A stretch of 36,120 bases of DNA from an uncultured Flavobacteriales bacterium (GTDB lineage Bacteria; Bacteroidota; Bacteroidia; Flavobacteriales; Crocinitomicaceae): assembly GCA_946479985.1 (NCBI GenBank), contig CAMLIF010000027.1, positions 1 to 36,120 on the forward strand, read 5' to 3'. Both the position numbers and the translations under genes were made by a program. Position 1 is the stretch's first letter; each line of letters begins with the position of its first letter. Positions 17,011 to 25,175 of this stretch are shown here, one piece after another. Under the pieces are notes generated by a model. It was not told where the DNA came from and ran no database searches. It saw only the letters and a list, made by a program, of their open reading frames with translations.

Positions 17011-17379
17011 TTATCCTCCGTAGGTTTCCCAGGCTTGATGAACTGCATTCGCTTCGTCAATTGCAATGAATATCAGGTAAATGATAAACAAAGCGTATGG
17101 TACAAGAATAACGTATTTCAATGCTTTACGCTCGTCACCTAAGTGCATGAACGTAAGAACAATGTATCCGGCTTTTAATAATGTTAAACCAATAAACAAT
17201 AGTTTTACAATCCACCAGCTTGAGCTATCCTGATGAACAGATGCTCCAACTGCTACTTCAAACGCTGTAATTGCTGTAAGAATTGCCGTTACCAACCAAA
17301 TCTTGCGACGGATTTTCTTTCCCTGCTCTTCGCTGTGGTGTGTGTCTAATGAGTATTCGTAAATATCGTCTCTTTCCAT
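17011..17379 (-). CDS. Cytochrome c oxidase subunit IV family protein
   Basis: 122 residues with three hydrophobic helices (IWLVTAILTAITAFEVAVGA, KLLFIGLTLLKAGYIVLTFMHLG, YVILVPYALFIIYLIFIAI), the layout of prokaryotic subunit IV/CyoD. The N-terminus is acidic and cytoplasmic-looking (MERDDIYEYSLDTHH). It forms a small accessory subunit of a heme-copper oxidase. It lies between the subunit III and SCO-like genes with gaps of 23 and 10 bases, so it is part of one operon. Confidence 0.88.
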   Translation of the reverse strand: MERDDIYEYSLDTHHSEEQGKKIRRKIWLVTAILTAITAFEVAVGASVHQDSSSWWIVKLLFIGLTLLKAGYIVLTFMHLGDERKALKYVILVPYALFIIYLIFIAIDEANAVHQAWETYGG

Positions 17380-17402
17380 GATATTGTCTTTTTAAAATTG
17401 AA

Positions 17403-18443
17403 TCAGATTAAGTAGAAGAATGTAAATACAAACACCCAAACTAAATCTACAAAGTGCCAGTACAAACCGGTTTTCTCAACCATTTCGTAATGTCCGCGTT
17501 TGTGGTAAGTTCCTCTTGCAACTCCTAAGAAAATCAGGATATTGATCATAACTCCGGAGAATACGTGGAACCCGTGGAATCCTGTAATGAAGAAGAAGAA
17601 TTGACCGTATTGAGACGGACCGTATTCGTTTTCAGTTAAGTTAGCCCCGTAAATTACACGACCTTTTTCACCGCTTGTAATAACTCCCCAGTATGCTTTT
17701 TGAGCATCGTCTCCTTTAAGACGTTTCAACCCTTTAATTGCGTTTCCGTTTCCGTCAGTTTTCACACGAAGTTCCATTTCGTGATCCGGAGCTTTTTTCC
17801 AGGTTGCAATTGAACCATCGTGTAAACGGATTTTATCTCCTTTTACATGACCCAAAGCCGCAGCATGCTGGAAATCGTGTAACAAATGTTCAGGAGATTC
17901 TTTTATTACTTCACCAGTTTTGTGATGTTTTCCACCTTCAACAACAGTGAAGCTTTGGAACTCACCCATGTGCCCTTTTACAATGGCACGGCTACCGTCA
18001 TTCATTTCAATTGAACCGAATTCAGAACCATGAATAAAGTGGGACCACTCCCAAGCCTGTGAGCCTAAGAAGAAGAAACCACCAATAATCGTAGCAATCA
18101 TCCATTTCAAAACACCTTTTTTATCCATACGGTGACCGGCTTCAACAGCCAATACCATTGTTACTGATGAAACGATAAGGATAAATGTCATCAATGCAAC
18201 ATAAATCAAAGGATATCCATGACCCAAGAAAGGTAAAGAGTTAAATGTTTCTTCACCAATAGGCCAGGCCTCTGTTGTTGTGTGACGAACTACTCCGTAT
18301 GAAACCAATAAACCAGAAAAGGTTAAAGCATCTGATACTAAGAAGAACCACATCATTAACTTTCCGTAGCTAGCATTGAACGGTGAGGTTTTACCTCCCC
18401 AGGCTGAAGCCGAGTCAACTTGTGCTGTAGCGTGTCCTGCCAT
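17403..18443 (-). CDS. Cytochrome c oxidase subunit III with large soluble insertion (copy B)
   Basis: 346 residues. The subunit III hallmarks are LMMWFFLVSDALTFSG, WEWSHFI, QYGQFFFFITGFHGFHVFSG and the C-terminal YWHFVDLVWVFVFTFFYL. About five membrane helices are present, at roughly 28-50, 76-102, 112-132, 281-308 and 325-346. Between helices 3 and 4 lies a hydrophilic insertion of about 135 residues, rich in His, Lys and Asp, that ordinary 5-helix subunit III (about 190-210 residues) lacks. It is part of a membrane oxidase that reduces O2. The catalytic subunits I and II are not in this window. It lies 23 bases downstream of another subunit III gene. Confidence 0.9.
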   Translation of the reverse strand: MAGHATAQVDSASAWGGKTSPFNASYGKLMMWFFLVSDALTFSGLLVSYGVVRHTTTEAWPIGEETFNSLPFLGHGYPLIYVALMTFILIVSSVTMVLAVEAGHRMDKKGVLKWMIATIIGGFFFLGSQAWEWSHFIHGSEFGSIEMNDGSRAIVKGHMGEFQSFTVVEGGKHHKTGEVIKESPEHLLHDFQHAAALGHVKGDKIRLHDGSIATWKKAPDHEMELRVKTDGNGNAIKGLKRLKGDDAQKAYWGVITSGEKGRVIYGANLTENEYGPSQYGQFFFFITGFHGFHVFSGVMINILIFLGVARGTYHKRGHYEMVEKTGLYWHFVDLVWVFVFTFFYLI

Positions 18444-18466
18444 TTTTTATAATTTTTTGTGCAAGT

Positions 18467-19528
18467 TTAATGAATAAAAAGTAAAAATAACAACAATGCG
18501 ACCCATAATACACCCAAAAAGTGCCAGAAAATAGAACCCATTCTCAGCGAGATATAATTGTAGTTTTCTAAAGTACCTGTAAATGAACGAATTGAAAGTC
18601 TGAACATATAAATAAGTGTAGCCAGAATATGAAGCAGGTGCAGGAAGGTAATTATATACAAATAAGATGTAGCTGTATCCTTCGAACTATTCAGATTCAT
18701 TTGAAGTGGTGCATCTAAAACCTGTGTTCCGTTATTTCGGTAAAGGGTGCGGTTCTTATACTGCAATTCTTCCCCTTCAAAATAAATAACGAAATCTTTT
18801 CCATAAACGCCCTGGTGGAAGAAATCTCCGCGCTTATCGCGTAAATGAACCGCAAATTTCTCCAAGCGGTCCAAATCTACAAATTGAAGTTCTACCGTAT
18901 CCTGAACAAATAACTTGTTGTTTTTATAGCTCACCAACTGGTTTTTATAATACAACTCGAAATTCTTGTTCAGCGGCATGATTTTTTTCTTGTCGAAAGC
19001 TACAGTATCCAATGAAGCTCCGAATTTCGAAATTTCTTCTTTTTGTGCTTCTGAAACTTTCTTTCCGGCAATCGAATATTCATTTCCATCCACTTCCAAA
19101 AACTTATCTTTGTAGCGAATGGAGTAATAATCGCCATAACGCCCTTCAGAAACCATAATATTTGAACTAAAGAAAGCTCCCGACTGGATTAGTTGTTTAT
19201 AGCCTTTAAACTGGAAATAAGAAAAGCCTACACCTAATAAGAAGGTAGAGACCACTCCCAATTTAATCAGAGAAGTTTTCCCTTTCTTCACCCGCGAAAC
19301 AAAGATCTGCAGAACAATACTGCTCAACACAATGAGAACTGTAGAAATGTAGAATGCGGGCGGAAAATTGTATTTCACCCAGAAAGATCCTCCCGAACTC
19401 ACAATGTAGCCTGAAGCAAATCCGGCAAACAACATAATAATACTAAAGATTGAAACATAAACCAGGTTACGTTTCATTTGTTCTCTTACTTCAGGAGTCA
19501 TCTCCTTTAAATAGTCTTGTTGTTTCAT
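18467..19528 (-). CDS. Heme-copper oxidase subunit III family protein with large soluble insertion (copy A)
   Basis: 353 residues. Helices are predicted near 22-46 (VYVSIFSIIMLFAGFASGYIV), 57-78, 88-107, 288-312 (YIITFLHLLHILATLIYMF) and 331-352 (IFWHFLGVLWVALLLFLLFI). The pairs HLLHI and WHFLGVLWV correspond to GFHGFHV and WHFVDLVWV of the neighbouring subunit III, so the two are homologous but diverged. Between helices 3 and 4 is an insertion of about 175 residues, rich in charged and aromatic residues. It starts 12 bases after ctaB and is probably a second subunit III-like component of the same oxidase. Confidence 0.85.
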   Translation of the reverse strand: MKQQDYLKEMTPEVREQMKRNLVYVSIFSIIMLFAGFASGYIVSSGGSFWVKYNFPPAFYISTVLIVLSSIVLQIFVSRVKKGKTSLIKLGVVSTFLLGVGFSYFQFKGYKQLIQSGAFFSSNIMVSEGRYGDYYSIRYKDKFLEVDGNEYSIAGKKVSEAQKEEISKFGASLDTVAFDKKKIMPLNKNFELYYKNQLVSYKNNKLFVQDTVELQFVDLDRLEKFAVHLRDKRGDFFHQGVYGKDFVIYFEGEELQYKNRTLYRNNGTQVLDAPLQMNLNSSKDTATSYLYIITFLHLLHILATLIYMFRLSIRSFTGTLENYNYISLRMGSIFWHFLGVLWVALLLFLLFIH

Positions 19529-19540
19529 CTGATGATAATT

Positions 19541-20428
19541 TTATGGAAGCATAGATTCGATAACGTCGGGAACGCGATCAAAAACATACAAAAATTGAAT
19601 AATCGGTAAGTAGATAAAAGAAGCAAACATGAGACGTTTTGCATCTTTTGTATCCAGTGTTCTAAGCAGCTTGTTTGATTGCAGGAAGAATAATGTAGAT
19701 AACACTCCGGCAACAACAGCTGTAACCGGCCCGGTCCAATCTAACAACCACGGAAGAAGCGAAAACGGAATTAGCGCAAACGAATAAACCGCAATTTGAA
19801 ATGCAGATGTTTTACCCGGCCCTTCTTTTGAAGGCAGAAGCGAAAACCCACCCAATTTGTAATCTTCATGAATAACCCAGGCAATGGCCCAGAAATGAGG
19901 AAACTGCCAAACAAACTGAACAAAGAACAATACTCCGGCTACCAAACCCAATTCTCCTGATTCTGTTCCTGCAACAGCCCCTAACATAGGAGGAATCGCC
20001 CCAGGAAAAGCACCGACAAAAACCGCCCAGGTTGAAATACGCTTCATTGGTGTGTAAATGAATACGTACGACACAAACGCCGCCAAGCCGAGAAGCATAG
20101 AAGCTAAATTTAGCTGATACAGCATCCAAAGTCCGGGAAGCAGGCAAACGGCAACAACAATTAAGCCTTCATTTACCGACATATTCCCAGTGGGGAGCGG
20201 TCGTTTTCCGGTTCGGTTCATGAGAACATCCAGTTCACGTTCCCATATTTGATTGGAACCATTGCTGGCTGCAGTGACCAAAAATCCACCGAGCATTAAG
20301 TAGGTGATTTCCAAACCATCTGAACCACCGACAAAAAGATAACCGGAAAGAGCAGAGAGAATGACCAATGAAGACAACCGAAACTTGGCAAAGTCCATGT
20401 AAAACTTGATTTTCTTACCTATATTCAT
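19541..20428 (-). CDS. ctaB: Protoheme IX farnesyltransferase (heme O synthase)
   Basis: 295 residues from the ATG at 20428. The frame extends upstream to a GTG at 20509, but a -7 box at 20449-20456 lies inside that extension and AAGGAG sits just before the ATG, so the shorter start is chosen. A UbiA-type integral membrane enzyme that adds a farnesyl group to heme B, giving heme O for heme-copper oxidases. The prenyl-diphosphate/Mg site is NQIWERELDVLMNRTGKRPL, and the second region is HEDYKLGGFSLLP. Eight to nine helices are expected. It heads the oxidase operon and is followed after 12 bases by subunit III. Confidence 0.96.
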   Translation of the reverse strand: MNIGKKIKFYMDFAKFRLSSLVILSALSGYLFVGGSDGLEITYLMLGGFLVTAASNGSNQIWERELDVLMNRTGKRPLPTGNMSVNEGLIVVAVCLLPGLWMLYQLNLASMLLGLAAFVSYVFIYTPMKRISTWAVFVGAFPGAIPPMLGAVAGTESGELGLVAGVLFFVQFVWQFPHFWAIAWVIHEDYKLGGFSLLPSKEGPGKTSAFQIAVYSFALIPFSLLPWLLDWTGPVTAVVAGVLSTLFFLQSNKLLRTLDTKDAKRLMFASFIYLPIIQFLYVFDRVPDVIESMLP

Positions 20429-20448
20429 TGGCTCCTTTTTACTGGGTG

Positions 20449-20456
20449 CAAATTTA
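20449..20456 (-). promoter_or_regulatory. ctaB: Candidate -7 box of the ctaB/oxidase operon
   Basis: On the minus strand the sequence is TAAATTTG, an exact match to TAnnTTTG, 20 bases upstream of the ATG at 20428. No convincing -33 element. If real, it excludes the longer GTG-initiated form. Confidence 0.5.
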
Positions 20457-20549
20457 AGGTTTCGAGTTGGATTAGCGCTTCGATTCTTAAGCTGAGTTTT
20501 GCAATTCACCGAAATTTCGCCGATTATTCCTTTTTAAACATGTGAAATC

Positions 20550-20564
20550 TCTGTTTAAAACAGA
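20550..20564. promoter_or_regulatory. Quasi-palindrome in the ctaB/DUF3179 divergent gap
   Basis: TCTGTTT-A-AAACAGA is a 7-bp inverted repeat around one base, about midway between the two outward-facing -7 boxes (20449-20456 and 20615-20622). It could be an operator shared by the two genes. The A/T-rich centre makes chance occurrence possible. Confidence 0.25.
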
Positions 20565-20595
20565 ATAGTTTTTAACAAAGCGTGAAACATACCCG

Positions 20596-20622
20596 TTGTT
20601 AGCGATTCATTTAGTACGTTTG
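20596..20622 (+). promoter_or_regulatory. Candidate promoter of the DUF3179 gene
   Basis: TTG (20596-20598), 16 bases, then TACGTTTG (20615-20622), an exact -7 box. It lies 33 bases before the ATG at 20656, and upstream of that ATG the open frame overlaps the promoter, which argues for the shorter protein. Confidence 0.5.
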
Positions 20623-20655
20623 AATGTTGCAAAACCGTTACTACTCATTGCCGGA

Positions 20656-21810
20656 ATGAAAAAACTATTCTATTTAGGAGCCCTGGGCTTAATTTTGTTC
20701 GAAATTGCGAATATCTACTTCATCATGCCTTTACCGGGAAGCCAGGAAATAAACAGCTTAGGCTTTGCTTATTTCTTCCATATCTACAGGTGGTTCTTCC
20801 GCTTGTTATTCCTGGGAATGGTTGTTTACGGATTCAAACCTTCCTACAATTCCTCAAAGCCACTTGCAATAATTACTGTGCTATTATGTGCTTTTGGTTT
20901 CTACGCTGCCAATTTTCAAATGTCTGCCGAACGAATGTTCTATCAGCCAACCACGCTTCAGTTCTCAAATGCTTCCGCTAACCGGGTAGATCTGAACAGA
21001 ACAGTGATTGGAATCAGTTATAAAGGCGAATCAAAGGCCTATCCGATTCAATACCTGGGCTACCATCACCAGGTTCAGGACAATATTGGTGGGAAACGCG
21101 TAATGGTGACTTATTGCACAGTTTGCAGAACAGGCAGAGTATATGAACCAATTGTGAACGGAAAACCTGAAACGTTCCGTTTGGTAGGAATGGATCATTT
21201 CAATGCCTTGTTTGAAGATGCAACTACCCAATCATGGTGGCGCCAGGCAAACGGAAAAGCAGTTGCCGGCCCGCTGATCGGTCATTCATTGCCCGAATTC
21301 CCGTTTTCCCAGGTAACACTTGCTCAATGGCTGGAATTACACCCGAAGTCGAAAATTATGCAGGCAGATGACGCATACGCAAAGGAATATGACGCTTTGA
21401 AAGAATATGAAAACGGAACAAAACAAGGGCAGCTAACCAAACGCGATCCGCGATCCTGGCAGAAGAAATCGTGGATTATCGGAATAGAAATTGGCGAGAA
21501 AAGCAAGGCATACGACTGGAACCGTTTAACGAAAGAACGAATAATCTATGATGTTATTAATATGAAGCCAATTGTTCTCATTCTGGCAGATGACAACAAA
21601 AGCTTTGTTGTTTTTTACAGAAAATCAGCCGGACAAGAATTTTCCCTGGACAACGGAATCATTCAAACCGGTGACAAAAAATACCGTTTCGACGGAAGGC
21701 CGATCACCAAAAACGAAACCGGTCTCATCGCTGTAAAAGCTTACCAGGAATATTGGCACAGCTGGAAAACATTCCATCCGAAAACCGAACAAGATGGTAA
21801 TCAGGATTAA
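20656..21810 (+). CDS. DUF3179 domain membrane protein
   Basis: 384 residues from the ATG at 20656 (MKKLFYLGALGLILFE); the upstream TTG in frame lies in the promoter. Three N-terminal helices are predicted (LFYLGALGLILFEIANIYFI; FFRLLFLGMVVYGF; LAIITVLLCAFGFYAAN). The DUF3179 domain then has VIGISYKGESKAYPIQYLGYHHQVQD, TYCTVCRTG with C154 and C157, and SWWRQANGKAVAGPL. The CxxC and the conserved His/Trp suggest a redox or metal-linked extracytoplasmic domain, but the biochemical role of DUF3179 is not established. It is transcribed away from the oxidase operon; a respiratory link is inference. Confidence 0.88.
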   Translation: MKKLFYLGALGLILFEIANIYFIMPLPGSQEINSLGFAYFFHIYRWFFRLLFLGMVVYGFKPSYNSSKPLAIITVLLCAFGFYAANFQMSAERMFYQPTTLQFSNASANRVDLNRTVIGISYKGESKAYPIQYLGYHHQVQDNIGGKRVMVTYCTVCRTGRVYEPIVNGKPETFRLVGMDHFNALFEDATTQSWWRQANGKAVAGPLIGHSLPEFPFSQVTLAQWLELHPKSKIMQADDAYAKEYDALKEYENGTKQGQLTKRDPRSWQKKSWIIGIEIGEKSKAYDWNRLTKERIIYDVINMKPIVLILADDNKSFVVFYRKSAGQEFSLDNGIIQTGDKKYRFDGRPITKNETGLIAVKAYQEYWHSWKTFHPKTEQDGNQD

Positions 21811-21815
21811 AAATG

Positions 21816-21837
21816 AATAGCTAAAGTTTTAGTTATT
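21816..21837 (+). terminator. Weak AT-rich hairpin after the DUF3179 gene
   Basis: AATAGCTAA-AGTT-TTAGTTATT forms a 9-bp stem (one G-U) five bases after the stop codon, followed by a T-containing but not T-rich run. It could be a weak terminator or a 3'-end stabiliser. Confidence 0.25.
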
Positions 21838-21924
21838 CTCAATATCAAGGCATTTATTACCTCATCATTTCCAACTACTACACCTCTGTTTTTCCTCTGA
21901 AAAAGGCTTGTACATTTGCTGTAT

Positions 21925-22015
21925 TGGTTATGAGTATATATCTATCCTCATAAATCATGTGAATAGTGGTAGCGTTAGGTAAAAAGGGACTTGTAGTGAG
22001 GTCCCTTTTGTTTTT
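21925..22015 (+). ncRNA. Candidate small RNA between DUF3179 and Wzi-like genes
   Basis: An exact -7 box TACATTTG at 21911-21918 faces a strong terminator at 21982-22009 with no gene between. The predicted transcript is about 90 bases. It begins with a 7-bp hairpin (TTATGAG 21928-21934 with CTCATAA 21947-21953) and ends with the terminator hairpin plus a T-rich run. No open frame of useful length is present. The box could instead be chance and the terminator could serve only the flanking genes. Confidence 0.35.
21982..22009. terminator. Intrinsic terminator in convergent gap
   Basis: AAAAGGGAC (21982-21990) pairs with GTCCCTTTT (22001-22009) around a 10-base loop. T-rich tracts follow on both strands, so it can end plus transcription from the DUF3179 side and minus transcription of the Wzi-like gene, whose stop is at 22016. 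Confidence 0.85.
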
Positions 22016-23551
22016 TCAGAACATTTTACGTGTTTGGAACAAAGTACTTCTGATTCCTATTACTGCCGACGGTGAGAATACTGATTTGATTTCACCCCAA
22101 CTGTAATTCATCGCAAGCTGCACGTAATATTCAAATGGCCACTTCAGGTTTGAATAAGAAAACTGCGTTCCAAACAAAATAGATCTCACTGTAGTTCCCT
22201 GTCCAATAGTATTTCCGTACTCTTTCGGACGAAGAACGTAGCTTTCATAGATGTTCCCACCCCAGCTCAATGAATCCGGATCGTAGCCTTTTAATTGAAA
22301 CGCCGCAAACCCGGAATAGGTGAATTTATCGAAAAAATGTCCCTGACTCTTGCCAAAACGTTCCCGGGTTACAACCGTTAAAATTTCCGCAAAATTGGAA
22401 CCGAGTGGATGTCCAACAGCTAAGCCCATATTCCCGGAATTTTGCCCGGAGTTAATGTGCGAATATGTATATGGTCGAACCACATTTCCTTCAACAATAT
22501 ATTTCAATCCTTTGAATTTCCCCTTTATTCCCAGTTGCGCGCCATACTTGTTTGCCCACCATTTGGAGCGCTTTCTGATTTCGTCAATTACAAATTCATC
22601 CAAAGAAACCTGTCCGTAAATCACATGATCTTTCAATTTATAACTCGTGTTCAATCCCAGAAGCACATTGTCGGAAGAACCCAAACTGTATTCCTGCGGG
22701 CGGAAAAACACAATCGGGTTCAGATATTCTATTTCAAATCCACGATTAAACGAGCCGTCTTTTGGCTGAAAAAGTACTTGTTCAACCAGCGTGATATTAA
22801 AATCATGTGTGACGTTATAGCTTAGATAATGAAGCGCATTGAATTTCCAGAGCTGGGAAGATCCAACATTTTCATGGTTAAACTGATATAAAAGACCATA
22901 TTCCAATCGCCAGAAATTTACCCGCATCATGGCAAACGGAACGGGCGCGTTTTGATTCCCCTGAATCAGTGAACGATAGCCATTCCCAATAAAATGATTA
23001 TCAATTCCAAAACTTACATCGAAAGCATCGCTATACGTATAATGTGTTCTGGTTCTGACAGAATTATACCAGTAGTAACTGTGATTATTGTTCGGCAAAA
23101 AGGCCGCGTGGTCCTGATCTACGGTTTCTCTGCTACTCCAGCCGGAAAGGAATTGTGTTTTGTTATACCATTTGTTCCGTTGAAACTTAAACGCAACGCC
23201 GGCCGAAACCCGGTAAGATAGATTATTCGAGCTATCTATTGAAGCATAACTTTCAGAAACCGGCTTGAACTCAAGTGTGCTACAGCGCGAAACATTAGGG
23301 CCATCACCCGGCTGATGATTTTCTGGAAACATCAGGTAATTCCCCCGAATCGGTAAAATGCTCTGATGCAAATCATAACTCAACGGTCGCTGCGAATAGG
23401 AATAATCAATCGGAGAAACATAATCTGAAATACACATCATCGCCATCACGGGAATTCTTTCGATCGGAATTTTCGTAACCTGTATTGTAGTATCCTGTGA
23501 CCAACTACGGTTCAGCGCAACCAAAAATGATATGACAATTAATAACCTCAT
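22016..23551 (-). CDS. Outer-membrane barrel protein, Wzi/RemB-like (copy 2)
   Basis: 511 residues from the ATG at 23551, chosen because the signal peptide MRLLIVISFLVALNRSWSQ begins there; the open frame runs further upstream to a TTG but only by overlapping the preceding gene. The mature protein is beta-strand rich with many Tyr/Trp/Asn-ended strands, and contains FIGNGYRSLIQGNQNAPVPF, matching the same segment of the preceding gene (FVGSGYRSMLWSDHSPGA). This segment is typical of Bacteroidota proteins annotated as Wzi-like capsule assembly or the gliding protein RemB. The start is one base after the stop of copy 1, so the two are coupled. Substrate unknown. Confidence 0.75.
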   Translation of the reverse strand: MRLLIVISFLVALNRSWSQDTTIQVTKIPIERIPVMAMMCISDYVSPIDYSYSQRPLSYDLHQSILPIRGNYLMFPENHQPGDGPNVSRCSTLEFKPVSESYASIDSSNNLSYRVSAGVAFKFQRNKWYNKTQFLSGWSSRETVDQDHAAFLPNNNHSYYWYNSVRTRTHYTYSDAFDVSFGIDNHFIGNGYRSLIQGNQNAPVPFAMMRVNFWRLEYGLLYQFNHENVGSSQLWKFNALHYLSYNVTHDFNITLVEQVLFQPKDGSFNRGFEIEYLNPIVFFRPQEYSLGSSDNVLLGLNTSYKLKDHVIYGQVSLDEFVIDEIRKRSKWWANKYGAQLGIKGKFKGLKYIVEGNVVRPYTYSHINSGQNSGNMGLAVGHPLGSNFAEILTVVTRERFGKSQGHFFDKFTYSGFAAFQLKGYDPDSLSWGGNIYESYVLRPKEYGNTIGQGTTVRSILFGTQFSYSNLKWPFEYYVQLAMNYSWGEIKSVFSPSAVIGIRSTLFQTRKMF

Positions 23552-23552
23552 C

Positions 23553-25175
23553 TTAATAATCGAAATAATGGTTACGAATTGCGGTTCTGATTCCGGCACT
23601 GAGCCACGATGATTCCATAACAGTTGTTCCATCTGATTTGCGGTAACGGAATTGTGCAAAGCATTCCAATCCGTAAGTACGATTGAATTTGTAGCCGGTT
23701 TCAAGCACTGTTAGTATTACCGTTTGAAAAGTTGGGGCTGCATTTTGATAGACAGATAATAACAAAGATTGCTCTGCTTGCTTCGGATAATAATGAAAAC
23801 TGGCAGAGGCATACCAGTGATTTATCTCATAATTCGTTCTGACTAAAAATTCCCGGAAATTTGTTCCTGCCGGATGTGCAAGCGGCAAATTGTTTGAAGC
23901 GTAGTTCATTCTCGGATTGGCAGAAGTATATGATTTTTCTCCGGCCTCATTGTATTCTAACTGAATCCAGCTTCCGGGTAAACGATTGGTAAACAATCTC
24001 GTACCAACCTGAAAAAGAGAACTTTTTTCCACAAACGGGTTTAAGGCGAATTGTCCGTAGAAAACAGCAAACCGGCTGCGCACATTCCCGTCTAAACCTA
24101 GTACAGTGCTACTTTGTCCGTTAACAGATTCTTCCAGCGTACTTGCTCCGGGAAGTGGAATATAGTATAAAGGAGAAACAGCCTTTTTCTGAATAGAATC
24201 ACCATGATTCCACACACCGCCTTCGAACAGACCAATAGTTATTTTCGGAGTGGGCTGAAAATAAAGGGTCGACATACTGAGTAACGTTGGCTCGTAATAA
24301 GCCTCACCATTCACTCCTCCAATTCTGCGCATCAGATTCATGCCCCGCAAGCGAACCATCTGAAACGACCATTTATCGGCAAATTTCCATTGAAAGCGCA
24401 GATTCATAGCTCCGGGCGAATGATCGCTCCACAACATGCTTCTGTAACCGCTTCCAACAAAAATCGAATTATTTCCCCAGGAAACGTTCATTTTATCGGT
24501 AATTCTAACCAGAACTGAGCCAACCGCATACGCATAATCGAAGCCGTTTGTTTCGAAAGGTTTTGTGCGGGCTGCACCCGAAATTACTGCGTTTACCTGT
24601 GAATAAGTTCCGTTCGACTGATTGGGATAATATTCACCCTTCGATAACGCATACTGAGCAGCGTAATCAGGTAAAATCGCCTGATTCTCATAAAACGAGG
24701 TAGTAAATAAAACACGATTATTGAAATTCCCTTCAATTCGAACACCACGTGTATTTTGAGAGATCTTTTTCAAAGTATCAGCTACCAAATCTCTTCCAAG
24801 AGAAATATCTAAGAGCGGTGTGATCCACAAATAATTGTTTTTATCGTGAAGCTCCACCAATTCCCGGTTAAACAAAAAATATCCGAAATTCGAATAACGT
24901 TTTTTGGAATCCTTAGTGAATTCCAAATAGTATGTCGTTCTGTTCTCAATTGGAAATGTCGGCACGGCGGTTCTACCCTGTGTAAACAATCGATCCCGGA
25001 AATAGGATTCCATCGGCAAAATGCGGTTTGGAAGAACTTCTCCAACAATTCGATCGCTTCCTGTTTCTTTCAGGGAGGTAGAATCGTGTTTTTCAGTAAC
25101 AAACGTATTGGAATAATCCTGAGTCCAGACAACAAAACCGCAAAAGCAGAAAGTAAGCGCAAGTAAGAAGTTCAT
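23553..25175 (-). CDS. Outer-membrane barrel protein, Wzi/RemB-like (copy 1)
   Basis: 540 residues with a signal peptide (MNFLLALTFCFCGFVVWTQ). It is strand-rich throughout, with NRTTYYLEFTKDSKKRYSNFGYFLFNRELVELHDKNN near the N-terminus split between several strands, DISLGRD, RGVRIEGNFNNRVLFTTSF, and the hallmark NNSIFVGSGYRSMLWSDHSPG. The closing region ends in strand-like AGIRTAIRNHYFDY. Wzi is a barrel lectin that anchors capsule polysaccharide, while RemB supports gliding in flavobacteria; the sequence alone does not decide between them. The ATG overlaps the stop of cysQ by four bases (ATGA), so it is in one operon with cysQ and copy 2. Confidence 0.75.
   Translation of the reverse strand: MNFLLALTFCFCGFVVWTQDYSNTFVTEKHDSTSLKETGSDRIVGEVLPNRILPMESYFRDRLFTQGRTAVPTFPIENRTTYYLEFTKDSKKRYSNFGYFLFNRELVELHDKNNYLWITPLLDISLGRDLVADTLKKISQNTRGVRIEGNFNNRVLFTTSFYENQAILPDYAAQYALSKGEYYPNQSNGTYSQVNAVISGAARTKPFETNGFDYAYAVGSVLVRITDKMNVSWGNNSIFVGSGYRSMLWSDHSPGAMNLRFQWKFADKWSFQMVRLRGMNLMRRIGGVNGEAYYEPTLLSMSTLYFQPTPKITIGLFEGGVWNHGDSIQKKAVSPLYYIPLPGASTLEESVNGQSSTVLGLDGNVRSRFAVFYGQFALNPFVEKSSLFQVGTRLFTNRLPGSWIQLEYNEAGEKSYTSANPRMNYASNNLPLAHPAGTNFREFLVRTNYEINHWYASASFHYYPKQAEQSLLLSVYQNAAPTFQTVILTVLETGYKFNRTYGLECFAQFRYRKSDGTTVMESSWLSAGIRTAIRNHYFDY

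Noticed and set aside
19529..20509. Longer ctaB starting at the GTG at 20509
   Set aside because: The extra 27 residues are polar and unlike the family, and the region contains the likely -7 box at 20449-20456.
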